64,000 nucleotides of DNA from Watersipora subatra. Its lineage: Eukaryota; Bryozoa; Gymnolaemata; Cheilostomatida; Watersiporidae. The notes under the pieces were generated by a model. It worked only from the letters and a program-made list of their open reading frames with translations. It was not told the origin of the DNA and made no database searches. The DNA lies in NCBI RefSeq assembly GCF_963576615.1, contig NC_088714.1:65480667-65544666 (forward strand), given 5' to 3'. The translations under genes and the position numbers were made by a program. Each line of letters begins with the position of its first letter. Position 1 is the stretch's first letter. Positions 48,601-64,000 of the stretch are shown piece by piece.

Positions 48601-51600
48601 GTCACCATGTCATATTGGCTTAATTGTCACTGTGTACTACCTACGAGGTGGTAGTAAAACTTAGGTGGTAGCCACTCCTAGCCTGGGCATGCCCGCACCT
48701 TCACCCCTAGGGTATGGGCCAGTTTTGGCCTAAATGCTAGCGCGCTTCCATTGTTACAGATGTAGCTGTCAAGTGTGTTTTTGGTTATAAAATATATTAT
48801 GCATTTTTTAGACAGGCAGACCACTTAATCTTGGCACTTATGACGGAGAGGTAAAGGAGCTTGTGACAAAGCTCAGAGAGAAGGGTGGAGTCATCAGCAC
48901 CCGCACTGTAATTGGAATAGCGCGTAGACTGATTAAGAAAAAAGATCCTTTGATTGAGCATAAGTATGTGTTGGGCAAAGGTTGGGCTGCCTCACTCTTC
49001 AGAAGGATGGGATTCTCTAAGCGGGCTGCCACTACAGGCAAACTGGAAGTTCCTAGGAGCTTGCTTTTGGAAATCAAGCACTCATTCACAAATGAAATTG
49101 CTTCTGCATGCCATCTTCATAACATTCCACCAAACATGATCATTAACTTTGATCAGACCCCCATCGAGTACGTTCCAACAGGGAAATATACTATGGCTGC
49201 CAAAGATTCTAGTGGTGTGTCGATCAACGGTATAGGAGATAAAAGAAATCTCACATGTGTAGCAGGAATAGCCATGGGTGGAATCTTCTTGCCACCCCAG
49301 CTGATATACAAAGGATTAACCAAACGCTCTACCCCTAATTCCCATGTCCATAGTCTTTCCATATAACGGCCAATGCAACTCATTGGTCCAATGAGGAGAC
49401 TATGAGTGAGTATGCAGATCATGTTCTCAGACCACATATTGAATCCCAGTGGGAGATACATGGTAGTGAACAGAAATGTCTACTCATATTTGATAAGTTT
49501 AAAGGACATCTCACAGCCTCCTTCAAAAAAAAGTGCAGATCATTGAATGCTATTGTAGTACATGTGCCAGCCGGTTTCACGGACTACCTACAGCCGCTGG
49601 ATTTGCTAAGTAAATTTTGATTTTTGTTCTATTCGAAGTTTATGATATAATTTAATAATATATAATAATATAATATAATAAGTTTAAAATATATTTATGT
49701 AAAAATAATTAATCTGAATCGGATAATACAATCAATCTGGAATTTTTTTTCTTCCTGGCCGTTATGAAGCTCTCTTCATCAGAGCTTGACACACGCTTTG
49801 TGATGGATTTGGTAGCAGCAGGAGGAATATGTAAGGCACTGGCTTGCTTCTTATCCCAGTCTTCAATTGATGGCTGAAGCAGCTCTTTAATTCTGCAAAA
49901 TAATATGTATCGTTTAAATTGAATGTCAAATTTACACCAGCCCCCCCTCCCCCATAGCCATAGAACTGCAAACTGTCAAATTTTCACAATAAAAACTTAT
50001 TCACTGATTGTGTCATTTGCAACAAGTGGTTGGTCACAATTAAGGCAGGGGTACTATTGCATTATCATTGGGAAAAGACAATAATTGAGTTTCCTTCACA
50101 GTCACTGACCTATCCAAGTATTATTTGATTGTGTGACTGGTGCACACTTTGACAGTAATCTCCAGCCCACCAAGGAGTATTGGAGATTTCTTTACCGCTG
50201 TAGAATGTATCATGCATGTCACCAGCCCACCATGTCTTACGAAATACGTCATGTGACGGGATATCTCTCGATGCCCAACTGTTCTGACACTCCCATTAAC
50301 TTGGGTCTTCACTCCAACGGCAAATGGATCAACTGCATTGTTTGATTCCAACTCTACCTATAAATAACAACACCAAGAGCATGTGATAATGATCATGTGA
50401 AGAACACAAATATTGTTGTTACTATGTATGTTTGTGGTCAATGATTATTTTTTTACTTTATGTCAAGTTGTCTTGACAGTTGAGTTTAGTATAAATAATC
50501 ATTGATCACTTCACATCGAGCCCAGACTGATAAAAAAGTAGACCTTAGCAGTATTTCACTTTCTGGTTGTGATTGGTGCATCTATGTAATGACTAGGCCG
50601 TCTACACCAATCTGATCTGGTAGCTAACAAGTCTACTTGCCAACACCTCTGTTTTATCACCCGTAGAAGGTGATTAGTTATACAAGTATTTTATGAGCTT
50701 TGGAAACTTATTGCTAGAAAGTTAAGGAAACCAATGGTGATTTTCTGAAATCTGTTTAATATGGTATTTGATAAATTTTTTTAATAATTAATTTAATTAT
50801 TATAATTTTGTTCATCGATTAAATCAAATCACCATTCGTTTCCTTAACAAAAAAAGTCCATGAGTAATTGCATTCCTCCTCTGCTATTTTTGATAACATA
50901 CTGTCAAAACGTCTTCCATGTCAGGAGTCCAGAATTCTCGATAAACATGGAATCCTTTCAGACCACAAGTGAACTCAAAACGTGCCATGGCCATCGCGTG
51001 CTATAAATACTTGAGATCTAATATTTGTACCATATCAGTCACGACGGAAAGGACCGAGACGTCATTGATAGTCCAAGAAACAAATGGCAGCAAGCGATCA
51101 AATTGAATTATTGATCTCGGCCACACATTTATACCTGCGGTTTACAAATACAAACTAGTCCCAAATTAAAAAAACTTTTCTTACTAGCGAACTAGACCTG
51201 AGGAATCTAATTTGTTTGTTCCATTGCATTTATTTTCACATCACTATATTTTCGCACTCATCAGAGCCGCGAAATTAAGTTGCAGCGAAATTTTACTCTG
51301 TGTGCTACTCACGAAACTAAATACTAGTGAAATATAAGTGTCCTAGGGTAGATATACTTCCTTACATAGATATACTTTCTTACATAGATATACTTTCTTA
51401 CATAGATATACTCTCACATAGATATACTCTCTTACATAGATATACTCTCTTGCGTAGATATACTCTCTTACATAGATATACTCTCTTACATAGATATACT
51501 CTCTTACATAGATATACTCCCTTACATAGATATACTTTCTTACATAGATATACTCTCTTACATAGATATACTCTCTTACATAGATATACTCTCTTACATA

Positions 51601-53167
51601 AATATCTTGTCTTACGTAGATATACTCTCATAGCTAGATACTTTGATAACTAAATATACATGGTTACAGGCCCTTGTGGTGCTTAATGACCTATCATCAG
51701 CCTATGTGATCTCCAAGAACTATAGACTTGGTTACAATATACATGGTTACAGGCCCTTGTCGTGCTTAATGACCTATCATCAGCCTATGTGATCTCCAAG
51801 AACTATAGACTTGGTTACAATATACATGGTTACAGGCCCTTGTCGTGCTTAATGACCTATCATCAGCCTATGTGATCTCCAAGAACCATAGACTTGGTTA
51901 CAATATACATGGTTACAGTCCCTTGTGGTGCTTAATGACCTATCATCAGCCTATGTGGTCTCCAAGAACTATAGACTTGGTTACAATATACATGGTTACA
52001 GGCCCTTGTGGTGCTTAATGACCTATCATCAGCCTATGTATTCTCCAAGAACTATAGACTTGGTTACAATATACATGGTTACAGGCCCTTGTGGTGCTTA
52101 ATGACCTATCATCAGCCTATGTATTCTCCAAGAACTATAGACTTGGTTACAATATACATGGTTACTGGCCCTTGTGGTGCTTAATGACCTATCATCAGCC
52201 TATGTGGTCTCCAAGAACTATAGACTTGGTTACAATATACATGGTTACAGGCCCTTGTGGTGCTTAATGACCTTTCATCAGCCTATGTGGTCTCCAAGAA
52301 CTATAGACTTGGTTACAATATACATGGTTACAGGCCCTTGTGGTGCTTAATGACCTATCATCAGCCTATGTATTCTCCAAGAACTATAGACTTGGTTGCA
52401 ATATACATGGTTACATGCCCCTGTGGTGCTTAATGACCTATCATCAGCCTATGTGGTCTCCAAGAACTATAGACTTGGTTACAATATACATGGTTACAGG
52501 CCCTTGTGGTGCTTAATGACCTTTCATCAGCCTATGTGGTCTCCAAGAACTATAGACTTGGTTACAATATACATGGTTACAGGCCCTTGTGGTGCTTAAT
52601 GACCTATCATCAGCCTATGTGGTCTCCAAGAACTATAGACTTGGTATAGAGAGCTATAAGGAGGCTGTGGAAAGAGCAGAACGAAAAGGCAACATGGAAG
52701 ATTCACTTGTTGCGTTCAACTACAATCTTGCACAGGTGAGCTGCAGTGCATTAAGGATGGCACAGCTTCAGGTTCTTGAGTTATACGAGTCAACGAGTAG
52801 CCCTGCTGTTCACTTGGCATGCACTACTTTAAGTTAACCTTCTGTTCAATTGGAAAGACGAAGATTGATGTTCTCAGTTTAGCCCTAGAAAGAATGGAGT
52901 GTTGGAACTATATTGGGCTGTACCTACGTGTTGTGTCAATCACGAGTTATAGTTTTGGTCTATTCACTGACGGGATAACTTTGAATTGTCTACCCTTTGT
53001 TGTAGGCATCAATATTATCTCAAGAGTTTGAGGCAGCGACGTCATTTTGTAATCGATGTCTTGAGCTGGCCAATAATCTGAAGAACCCTTCTTTGGTGAA
53101 GGCCGCTGAGCAATGTCTCGCCGATGTAAAGGAAGCGGTAGACCAAAAATCAAAGGAGAAAACGTGA
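36686..53167 (+). CDS. TTC19: Tetratricopeptide repeat protein 19 (mitochondrial)
   Basis: Inner-membrane TPR protein, known in mammals to act in complex III (Rieske) maturation. Exons: 36686-36945, 37253-37349, 37438-37660, 46637-46743, 52583-52735, 53006-53167; GT-AG introns with closing phases, 333 residues. The N-terminus is basic (RNTSQSRKK) followed by one hydrophobic span (WIWGGILVGGCAIAGFTLW), fitting import and membrane anchoring. TPR-like helices follow: FDKAQELFHQALEIT, FGSMATAYMKAGDFEKAEKLY, IELSIKLASLYAGTSQDDKA, YEEGIKLFKKSLDIAREVYG, ALVVLNDLSSAYVVSKNYRLG, NYNLAQ/ASILSQEFEAATSF. Block order matches vertebrate TTC19. The start is the first ATG in an open stretch beginning at 36623; an extra 5' exon is possible (acceptor-like CTCCTACAG, 36629-36637). 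Introns 3 and 4 are swollen by transposons and arrays. Confidence 0.9.
38399..40422 (+). pseudogene. Kolobok-type transposase remnant (THAP plus catalytic domain)
   Basis: Exon-like blocks: 38399-38630, a THAP-like finger (FSWPRTEKRPDLHRAW, YLCFSHF with the C-x2-H pair); 39007-39092 (DEEFVPTTEDWEEFERYAG); 39328-39690 (LQRLFHCHACALPCSF, NPLLAAASLFSGGCLTQNL, the membrane-like block usual in Kolobok transposases); 39920-40095 (DLAGDGRCDSPGHCALYG, first catalytic Asp); 40248-40422 (SSNAMELEGFKRC, RSITTDVVTK, second Asp). The rest of the catalytic domain is missing and a partial inverted duplication follows, so the protein is not functional. Confidence 0.75.
40358..40566. repeat. Inverted duplication inside the transposase remnant
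   Basis: Arms of roughly 35-40 bp: AAGGTTGTGTGCATACCGCA (from 40361) pairs with TGCGGTATGCACACAACCTT (to 40563), with TTGTGTTTTGG/CCAAAACACAA continuing inward. Confidence 0.8.
41930..42384 (-). pseudogene. N-terminal fragment of a Helitron protein
   Basis: MPSKKPTAQTQEQINSRRER followed by repeats of the type AAARRAETAEQT; such basic AET-EQT repeats commonly precede Helitron-like N domains in invertebrate Helitrons. The frame degrades after about 110 codons and no Rep or helicase motif follows. Assignment rests on this repeat style plus the surrounding Helitron ends. Confidence 0.55.
42506..44105. repeat. Two 340-bp direct repeats within the Helitron
   Basis: 42506-42850 and 43770-44105 are about 90% identical (both contain GGCAAATCCAACGTTTTCAA and CAATTGCTAGTAACTG). 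Spacer about 920 bp. Confidence 0.85.
44898..46028. mobile_element. hAT-type MITE, 1.13 kb, nested in the Helitron
   Basis: Inverted ends TAGAGGTGGAACGAGACA and TGTCTCGTTCCACCTCTA with extended GACGAGACTCGAGACA subterminal repeats; 8-bp target duplication CCGTTTAT/CCATTTAT (44890-44897 and 46029-46036, 7 of 8). The interior is AT-rich with no coding sequence. It sits 16 bp inside the Helitron 5' end. Confidence 0.85.
46744..46940. repeat. 18-bp array starting at the TTC19 exon-4 donor (left part)
   Basis: About 11 units of TAGATATACTCTCTTACA; the first unit is the splice donor itself (GTAAGATATACTCTCTTACA). It continues at 51349-51640 beyond an inserted transposon. Confidence 0.9.
47230..47480. 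mobile_element. Foldback element, copy 3 (degenerate)
   Basis: Shares ATCGGAAAGTATCAACATTT, AAAACTTGTATGCAGTTAAAACGC and GATCAATTTTGCCGAT with copies at 16996 and 34760; the right arm is incomplete. It lies inside the pogo-like transposon. Confidence 0.5.
47870..49620 (+). pseudogene. Pogo-like transposase (DDD catalytic domain)
   Basis: An N-terminal exon (from 47877, MAKKIQITTSFGKAK, donor GTAGGT), a helix-turn-helix segment around 48320-48430 (FRAMVGRFAAANTVKAHAAQ), then a long exon from about 48814 (GRPLNLGTYDGEVKELVTKL). Catalytic blocks: NMIINFDQTPIEYVP (Asp 1), CLLIFDKFKGHLT (Asp 2), AGFTDYLQPLDL (Asp 3). All three acidic positions survive, but a frame break near 49350 and stops in the helix-turn-helix segment mean the copy is not intact. 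It is assigned to the pogo branch of Tc1/mariner by motifs and TA target. Confidence 0.78.
49744..50994 (-). CDS. HIRAN-like accessory protein of the pogo-like element
   Basis: Exon 1 is 50994-50902 (MAMARFEFTCGLKGFHVYRE, donor GTATGT); exon 2 starts at 50357 after acceptor TTATAG (NNAVDPFAVGVKTQVNG, TVGHREISRHMTYFVRHGG, LLGGLEITVKV); a probable third exon is 49895-49744 (IKELLQPSIEDWDKKQAS, SSSDEESFITARK). The FHVY...D-P-A-V-V...VGHVPR-like pattern recalls HIRAN-type domains in stand-alone invertebrate proteins. Function in transposition is unknown. The exon 2-3 junction is uncertain. Confidence 0.5.
51349..51640. repeat. 18-bp array, right part
   Basis: About 16 units of TAGATATACTCTCTTACA, the continuation of 46744-46940 after the transposon. 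It ends about 20 bp before the 83-bp array. Confidence 0.9.
51655..52582. repeat. 83-bp array built from the TTC19 exon-5 acceptor and exon start
   Basis: Eleven 83-bp units precede the true exon 5, which is itself the twelfth. Each unit is ACATGGTTACAG plus 61 bp of exon (ending GAACTATAGACTTG) plus GTTACAATAT. Nine of the eleven upstream units keep the AG acceptor; units 7 and 10 have lost it (TTACTG, TTACAT). The 61-bp exon piece is followed by GTTACA, a possible weak donor, and is not a multiple of three. Confidence 0.93.
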
Positions 53168-53290
53168 CAGCTAGTTATTGCATAATCATTTTACCACAGT
53201 TGCCCAATTTGGGGTTGTACTCTCTTTGTTTGATGCATAGAATTTATTAGCCATTTAGTTTGATCAGTGCTCTATTGACAAATTCTCAGA

Positions 53291-53296
53291 AATAAA
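53291..53296 (+). terminator. Polyadenylation signal of TTC19
   Basis: AATAAA about 125 bp after the TGA stop (53165-53167), followed by a T/GT-rich stretch (TTTTGGTGTAGC). Confidence 0.6.
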
Positions 53297-54165
53297 ATTT
53301 TGGTGTAGCTCTGCAGTAGCTTTTTAAGCTGGACCTGTGGTATGTCCTACTGCCCATCGGGTGTCACTCTCAACAACTACCTGTTGTCAGTTGTCAAAAA
53401 CTATCGGCGGGTTTAACAAACACTCACGGCTCCAATTTCAGGTGTAATCAGTTGTTTATTTACTAAATAAAGAATATAGATTATCTGGTAATATATGTTA
53501 TATGGCTAAGCTGAATAGGTAACAATTCGTCATGAGTAGACATAGTTGCATGCAACAAAATAACTAGTCAAACGCGAGTTCTCTGTTGTTTGAGGTATTA
53601 AAATGAGTACAACCGCCTGGCAAATATGGGAGAGTTTGCTCCCTGAAGCTAAAAATAGAAAGTAAGCTGTCTGTCACAGATAGTTATGTCAATAGTAGAT
53701 GTAGTAACTAGAAAGGTCTGCAAACACTGGTCTTTCCTTAGTATCGAGATTTTATAAATAATGCTAATATGTGAGATACTACGACAGTGGCAAGGAACCA
53801 ATAACCACTTCAATTAGCATAAATATAAATGTACAAATAAGTAGAAAGGTTGTATGCAGGTAGGTGATGGAACAGATACACCTGCGCCAACTGTCCTGTT
53901 CAAGCTGACCTCTTCTGACCCCACAAAAGGTGAGGCCGACTTTCACCTACCTTTACATACAAAACTATTTTGAAAAAATACAGTTGCATATTCTGGGCTA
54001 CTCTAAGAGATGCTTGTTAGAGGCTGGCTAGCTGCCTTCTAGTTGATCGTCAGACTAGTAATTTAGGTTTAATTCTTGACTCATAATATCAGAGATGTAG
54101 AGTTGTTAGCTCCTGCGGGTTGAATGCACTTTCTTTGGACGGGTCCCAGTAGTAGTCTTATTGAC
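53297..54165. other. Convergent intergenic region TTC19 / CDKL
   Basis: No coding signal. Presumably holds the kinase 3' untranslated region; a minus-strand AATAAA candidate lies at 53455-53460. A short inverted repeat (AGGTAGGTGATGG with TTTCACCTACCTTT, about 53858-53962) is present. Confidence 0.4.
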
Positions 54166-61311
<7,146 letters not shown>

Positions 61312-61433
61312 TTAATAACAATTACTTGTATAAATGCTGTAACAGTGTAAAAACATTAAATTGGCAGCAAATGCTGAGTTGGCCTGAATATACCAGTGCA
61401 AGGAGTAATACTGAGTGATTATATTTGTTTTAC

Positions 61434-62240
61434 CGAGACAACCTTAGTTCAACATAGACAACCTTAATTCGACATAGACAACCTTAGTTCGACATAGACA
61501 ACCTTAGTTCGACATAGACAACCTTAGTTCGACATAGACAACCTTAGTTCGACACAGACAACCTTAGTTCGACATAGACAACCTTAATTCGACATAGACA
61601 ACCTTAGTTCGACATAGACAACCTTAGTTCGACATAGACAACCTTAGATTGACATAGACAACCTTAATTCGACATAGACAACCTTAGTTCGACATAGACA
61701 ACCTTAGTTCGACACAGACAACCTTAATTCGACATAGACAACCTTAGTTCGACATAGACAACCTTAGTTCAACATAGACAACCTTAGTTCGACATAGACA
61801 ACCTTAATTCGACATAGACAACCTTAGTTCGACATAGACAACCTTAGTTCGACATAGACAACCTTAGTTCGACATAGACAACCTTAGTTCGACACAGACA
61901 ACCTTAGTTCGACATAGACAACCTTAGTTCAACATAGACAACCTTAATTCGACATAGACAACCTTAGTTCGACATAGACAACCTTAGTTCGACATAGACA
62001 ACCTTAGTTCAACATAGACAACCATAGTTCGACATAGACAACCTTAATTTGACATAGACAACCTTAGTTCGACATAGACAACCTTAGTTCGACATAGACA
62101 ACCTTAGTTCGACACAGACAACCTTAGTTCAACATAGACAACCTTAATTCGACATAGACAACCTTAGTTCGACATAGACAACCTTAGTTCAACATAGACA
62201 ACCATAGTTCGACATAGACAACCTTAGTTCAGCATAGGCA
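61434..62240. repeat. 20-bp array, about 40 units
   Basis: Unit GACATAGACAACCTTAGTTC, strictly 20 bp, with recurrent variants (AATTC, AACATAG, GACACAG) in a pattern suggesting a higher-order unit of several repeats. About 150 bp from the CDKL exon 61284-61194. Confidence 0.95.
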
Positions 62241-62577
62241 ACCAAGCGCCAATTTGTTGTCTATTGTTGATCATTAGGCATTAGAAGCTCATTGAGTTGT
62301 AAAATACGCATAATTTTTGTTATTGAATTATATAATTATCTATTAAAAAAATATGCTGTCAGTAAAGTTTATTTTGCCTGTCTCTTTCATGATTTCTTAA
62401 ACGCTCAGTACAGGGGGTTTATTTTTGGTGCTTCAGGTGATACCAGTAAGATAAAGGTAAAAAGTGAAACAAGTTCTTTATGATTGATCATATGAAATCT
62501 CTACAAAGTTCTCCATAATGATACCGTTTCTGGTTGATCCTATTGTTTTACATGCGCAAGTCCATATTGTTGTCTAT

Positions 62578-62900
62578 ATAACATGCGTAAGTGTCTCTTA
62601 GACTGTATATATAACATGGGTAAGTGTCTCTTTGACTATATACATAACATGGGTAAATGTCTCTTTGACTGTATGTATAACATGGGTGTCTCTTTGACTG
62701 TATATATAACATGTGTAAGTGTCTCTTTGACTGTATATATAACAAGTGTAAAGGTCTCTTTGACTGTATATATAACATGTGTAAGTGTCACTATTACTGG
62801 ATATATAACACGTGTAAGTGTCCGTATTGGATATGTAACAAAGGTAAGTGTCAATAATGCTGAATATATAACATAGGTAAGTGTTTTTATGGCTGGATAT
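62578..62900. repeat. 33-bp degenerate array
   Basis: About ten units of TATATAACATGTGTAAGTGTC plus TCTTTGACTG with small length changes; both strands open in pieces. Confidence 0.85.
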
Positions 62901-63261
62901 ATAACATGTGCAAGGGTCTCTACGGCTGGATATTAAAAATGTTTATGTCTCTGATTGGCTGGTTGCACTGAAACTTTGTTTCAAATTTCAAACTTTGCAA
63001 ACAATTGTTTCAAGGTAAACTGCAAAGTTTTGTTGCGGCTTCCCATTAGTTTACTCATTACCACTTCTTATTGGTTAATCCATTTGATAATTCTTATTGA
63101 TTAATTCATTTGATGATATTTCAGAGATTTTAATTGGTTAAACTGTTTTATAAGTGAATGATTCACTCTGTTGTGTGCTGAAAAGAAATTTCTTTCTATG
63201 GTCTTTTAAGATGCATCTAGCTTCAGAGTGTACAGTATGGTGGCCTATACTTACACATGTA

Positions 63262-63410
63262 GCCTGAAAATGTATGAAATAAAGGTCTGTGCTTGCAAAT
63301 TTAGCCTGAGAGTGAACGAAGTGAACGTGAGTGTTTGCACATTTAGCCTGAGAGTGTACAGATTCGAAGTGAGTGTTTGGCCATTTAGCCTGCGAGTCAA
63401 AGAAATGTAG
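63262..63410. repeat. 42-bp array, 3-4 units
   Basis: Units begin AGCCTGAGAGTG and end GTTTGCACATTT. Confidence 0.8.
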
Positions 63411-63639
63411 CTCTGTATTTGCAGGTATAAAGAAGCACATAAATAGTCAAACTGATTTATAGAGCACTCTTGGCATGCAATCATCTGTCAATTCCAAAGA
63501 CTGTCTCAATACATTCCATGCTGTTCTACGATGCAGAGAGCAATGACATTCTAACATGACAGAGAGCAATTTCGTATAATTAAATCTGAAAGGAAATCTT
63601 ATTACTCGACCTCCAAGGGATCTCAGCTCCTAATTAATT

Positions 63640-64000
63640 AGCTAAAGTAGACAGGTAGAGCAGAAAGACTAAAATAGACAAGTAGAGCAAAGTGACTAGG
63701 GTAGACCGATAGAACAGAATGACTAGAGTGAGCAGGTAGAGCAAAGTGACTAGGGCAGACCAATAGAACAGAGTGACTAGAGTGAGCAGGTAGAGTGAAG
63801 TGACTAGAATAGACAAGTAGAGCAAAGTGACTAGGGCAGACCGATAGAACAGAGTGACTAGAGTGAGCAGGTAGAGCGAAGTGACTAGAATAGACAAGTA
63901 GAAAAACAAAATTAGGCAACTTACTGATTAAAGTAGACTAATAGAGAAGAACAACTACAACAAACAGATAGATAAGAGTGAGCAGAGTTGACAGGTAGTG
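63640..64000. repeat. 27-bp array with alternating 54-bp higher-order unit
   Basis: Alternating units GACTAGAGTGAGCAGGTAGA... and GACTAGGGCAGACCGATAGA...; reaches the window edge. Confidence 0.85.

Larger units (their letters stand above)
46941..51348. mobile_element. Pogo-like DNA transposon, 4.4 kb, splitting the 18-bp array
   Basis: Inverted ends CCCTAGGACACTTAT and ATAAGTGTCCTAGGG, TA on both sides (46939-46940, 51349-51350), with TTTCGCG-rich subterminal regions. It encodes two convergent genes: a pogo-like transposase (+) and a short protein of HIRAN-like pattern (-). The host repeat resumes in register after the right TA, which dates the insertion after array formation. Confidence 0.82.

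Noticed and set aside
36686-53167. Generic TPR protein instead of TTC19
   Set aside because: The anchor segment, exon order and block sequence across all six exons fit TTC19 specifically.
61434-62240. Possible CRISPR-like regular spacing
   Set aside because: Direct 20-bp tandem repeat without spacers, in an animal intron.

Overview
This is eukaryotic, metazoan nuclear DNA: intron-rich host genes, GT-AG splice sites, many DNA transposons and an exceptional load of tandem repeats. A motile-cilia gene (DRC7), a mitochondrial assembly factor (TTC19), a CDKL kinase, an invertebrate-type AID/APOBEC-like deaminase, tRNA-derived SINEs and Kolobok/Helitron/hAT/pogo elements fit an invertebrate, probably a lophotrochozoan such as a mollusc or bryozoan. 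The species cannot be fixed from the window.

Layout. (1) 1-15.4 kb is a direct segmental duplication, with copy A at 1-7.9 kb and copy B at 10.08-15.37 kb. Each copy holds a 51-bp satellite, about 1 kb of unique DNA, a 75-bp array, a Mutator-like MITE site and a two-exon AID/APOBEC-like gene. Copy A has additionally grown a near-perfect 90-bp satellite (about 34 units) and an 80-bp array (about 21 units). Its gene is open, whereas copy B's gene is frameshifted. Both copies lack key zinc-binding residues of the deaminase site. (2) 9.56-10.08 kb is a displaced, decayed piece of DRC7. (3) 15.8-27.1 kb, minus strand, is a complete 14-exon DRC7 gene (about 880 aa). (4) 28.2-36.5 kb is a transposon graveyard (pogo-like with a Kolobok-type MITE inside; hAT with a Tigger-like element inside; a foldback element), followed by a 51-bp array directly upstream of TTC19. 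(5) 36.7-53.2 kb, plus strand, is TTC19 in six coding exons. Intron 3 is almost entirely a Kolobok-like transposon containing a Helitron that in turn contains a hAT MITE. Intron 4 consists of an 18-bp array that begins at the splice donor and is split by a pogo-like element, followed by a 12-copy 83-bp array made from the acceptor and start of exon 5. (6) 54.2-61.3 kb, minus strand, holds the 3' six coding exons of a CDKL1/4-type kinase, convergent with TTC19; its 5' exons lie beyond the window. Its introns and the flank carry arrays of 29, 18, 20, 33, 42 and 27 bp.

The host genes do not form a functional pathway. What links the window is turnover: tandem arrays repeatedly start at pre-existing functional or transposon sequence (splice sites, element ends, a MITE target site). 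No rRNA, CRISPR array, retrovirus-like or Polinton-like element was recognised.
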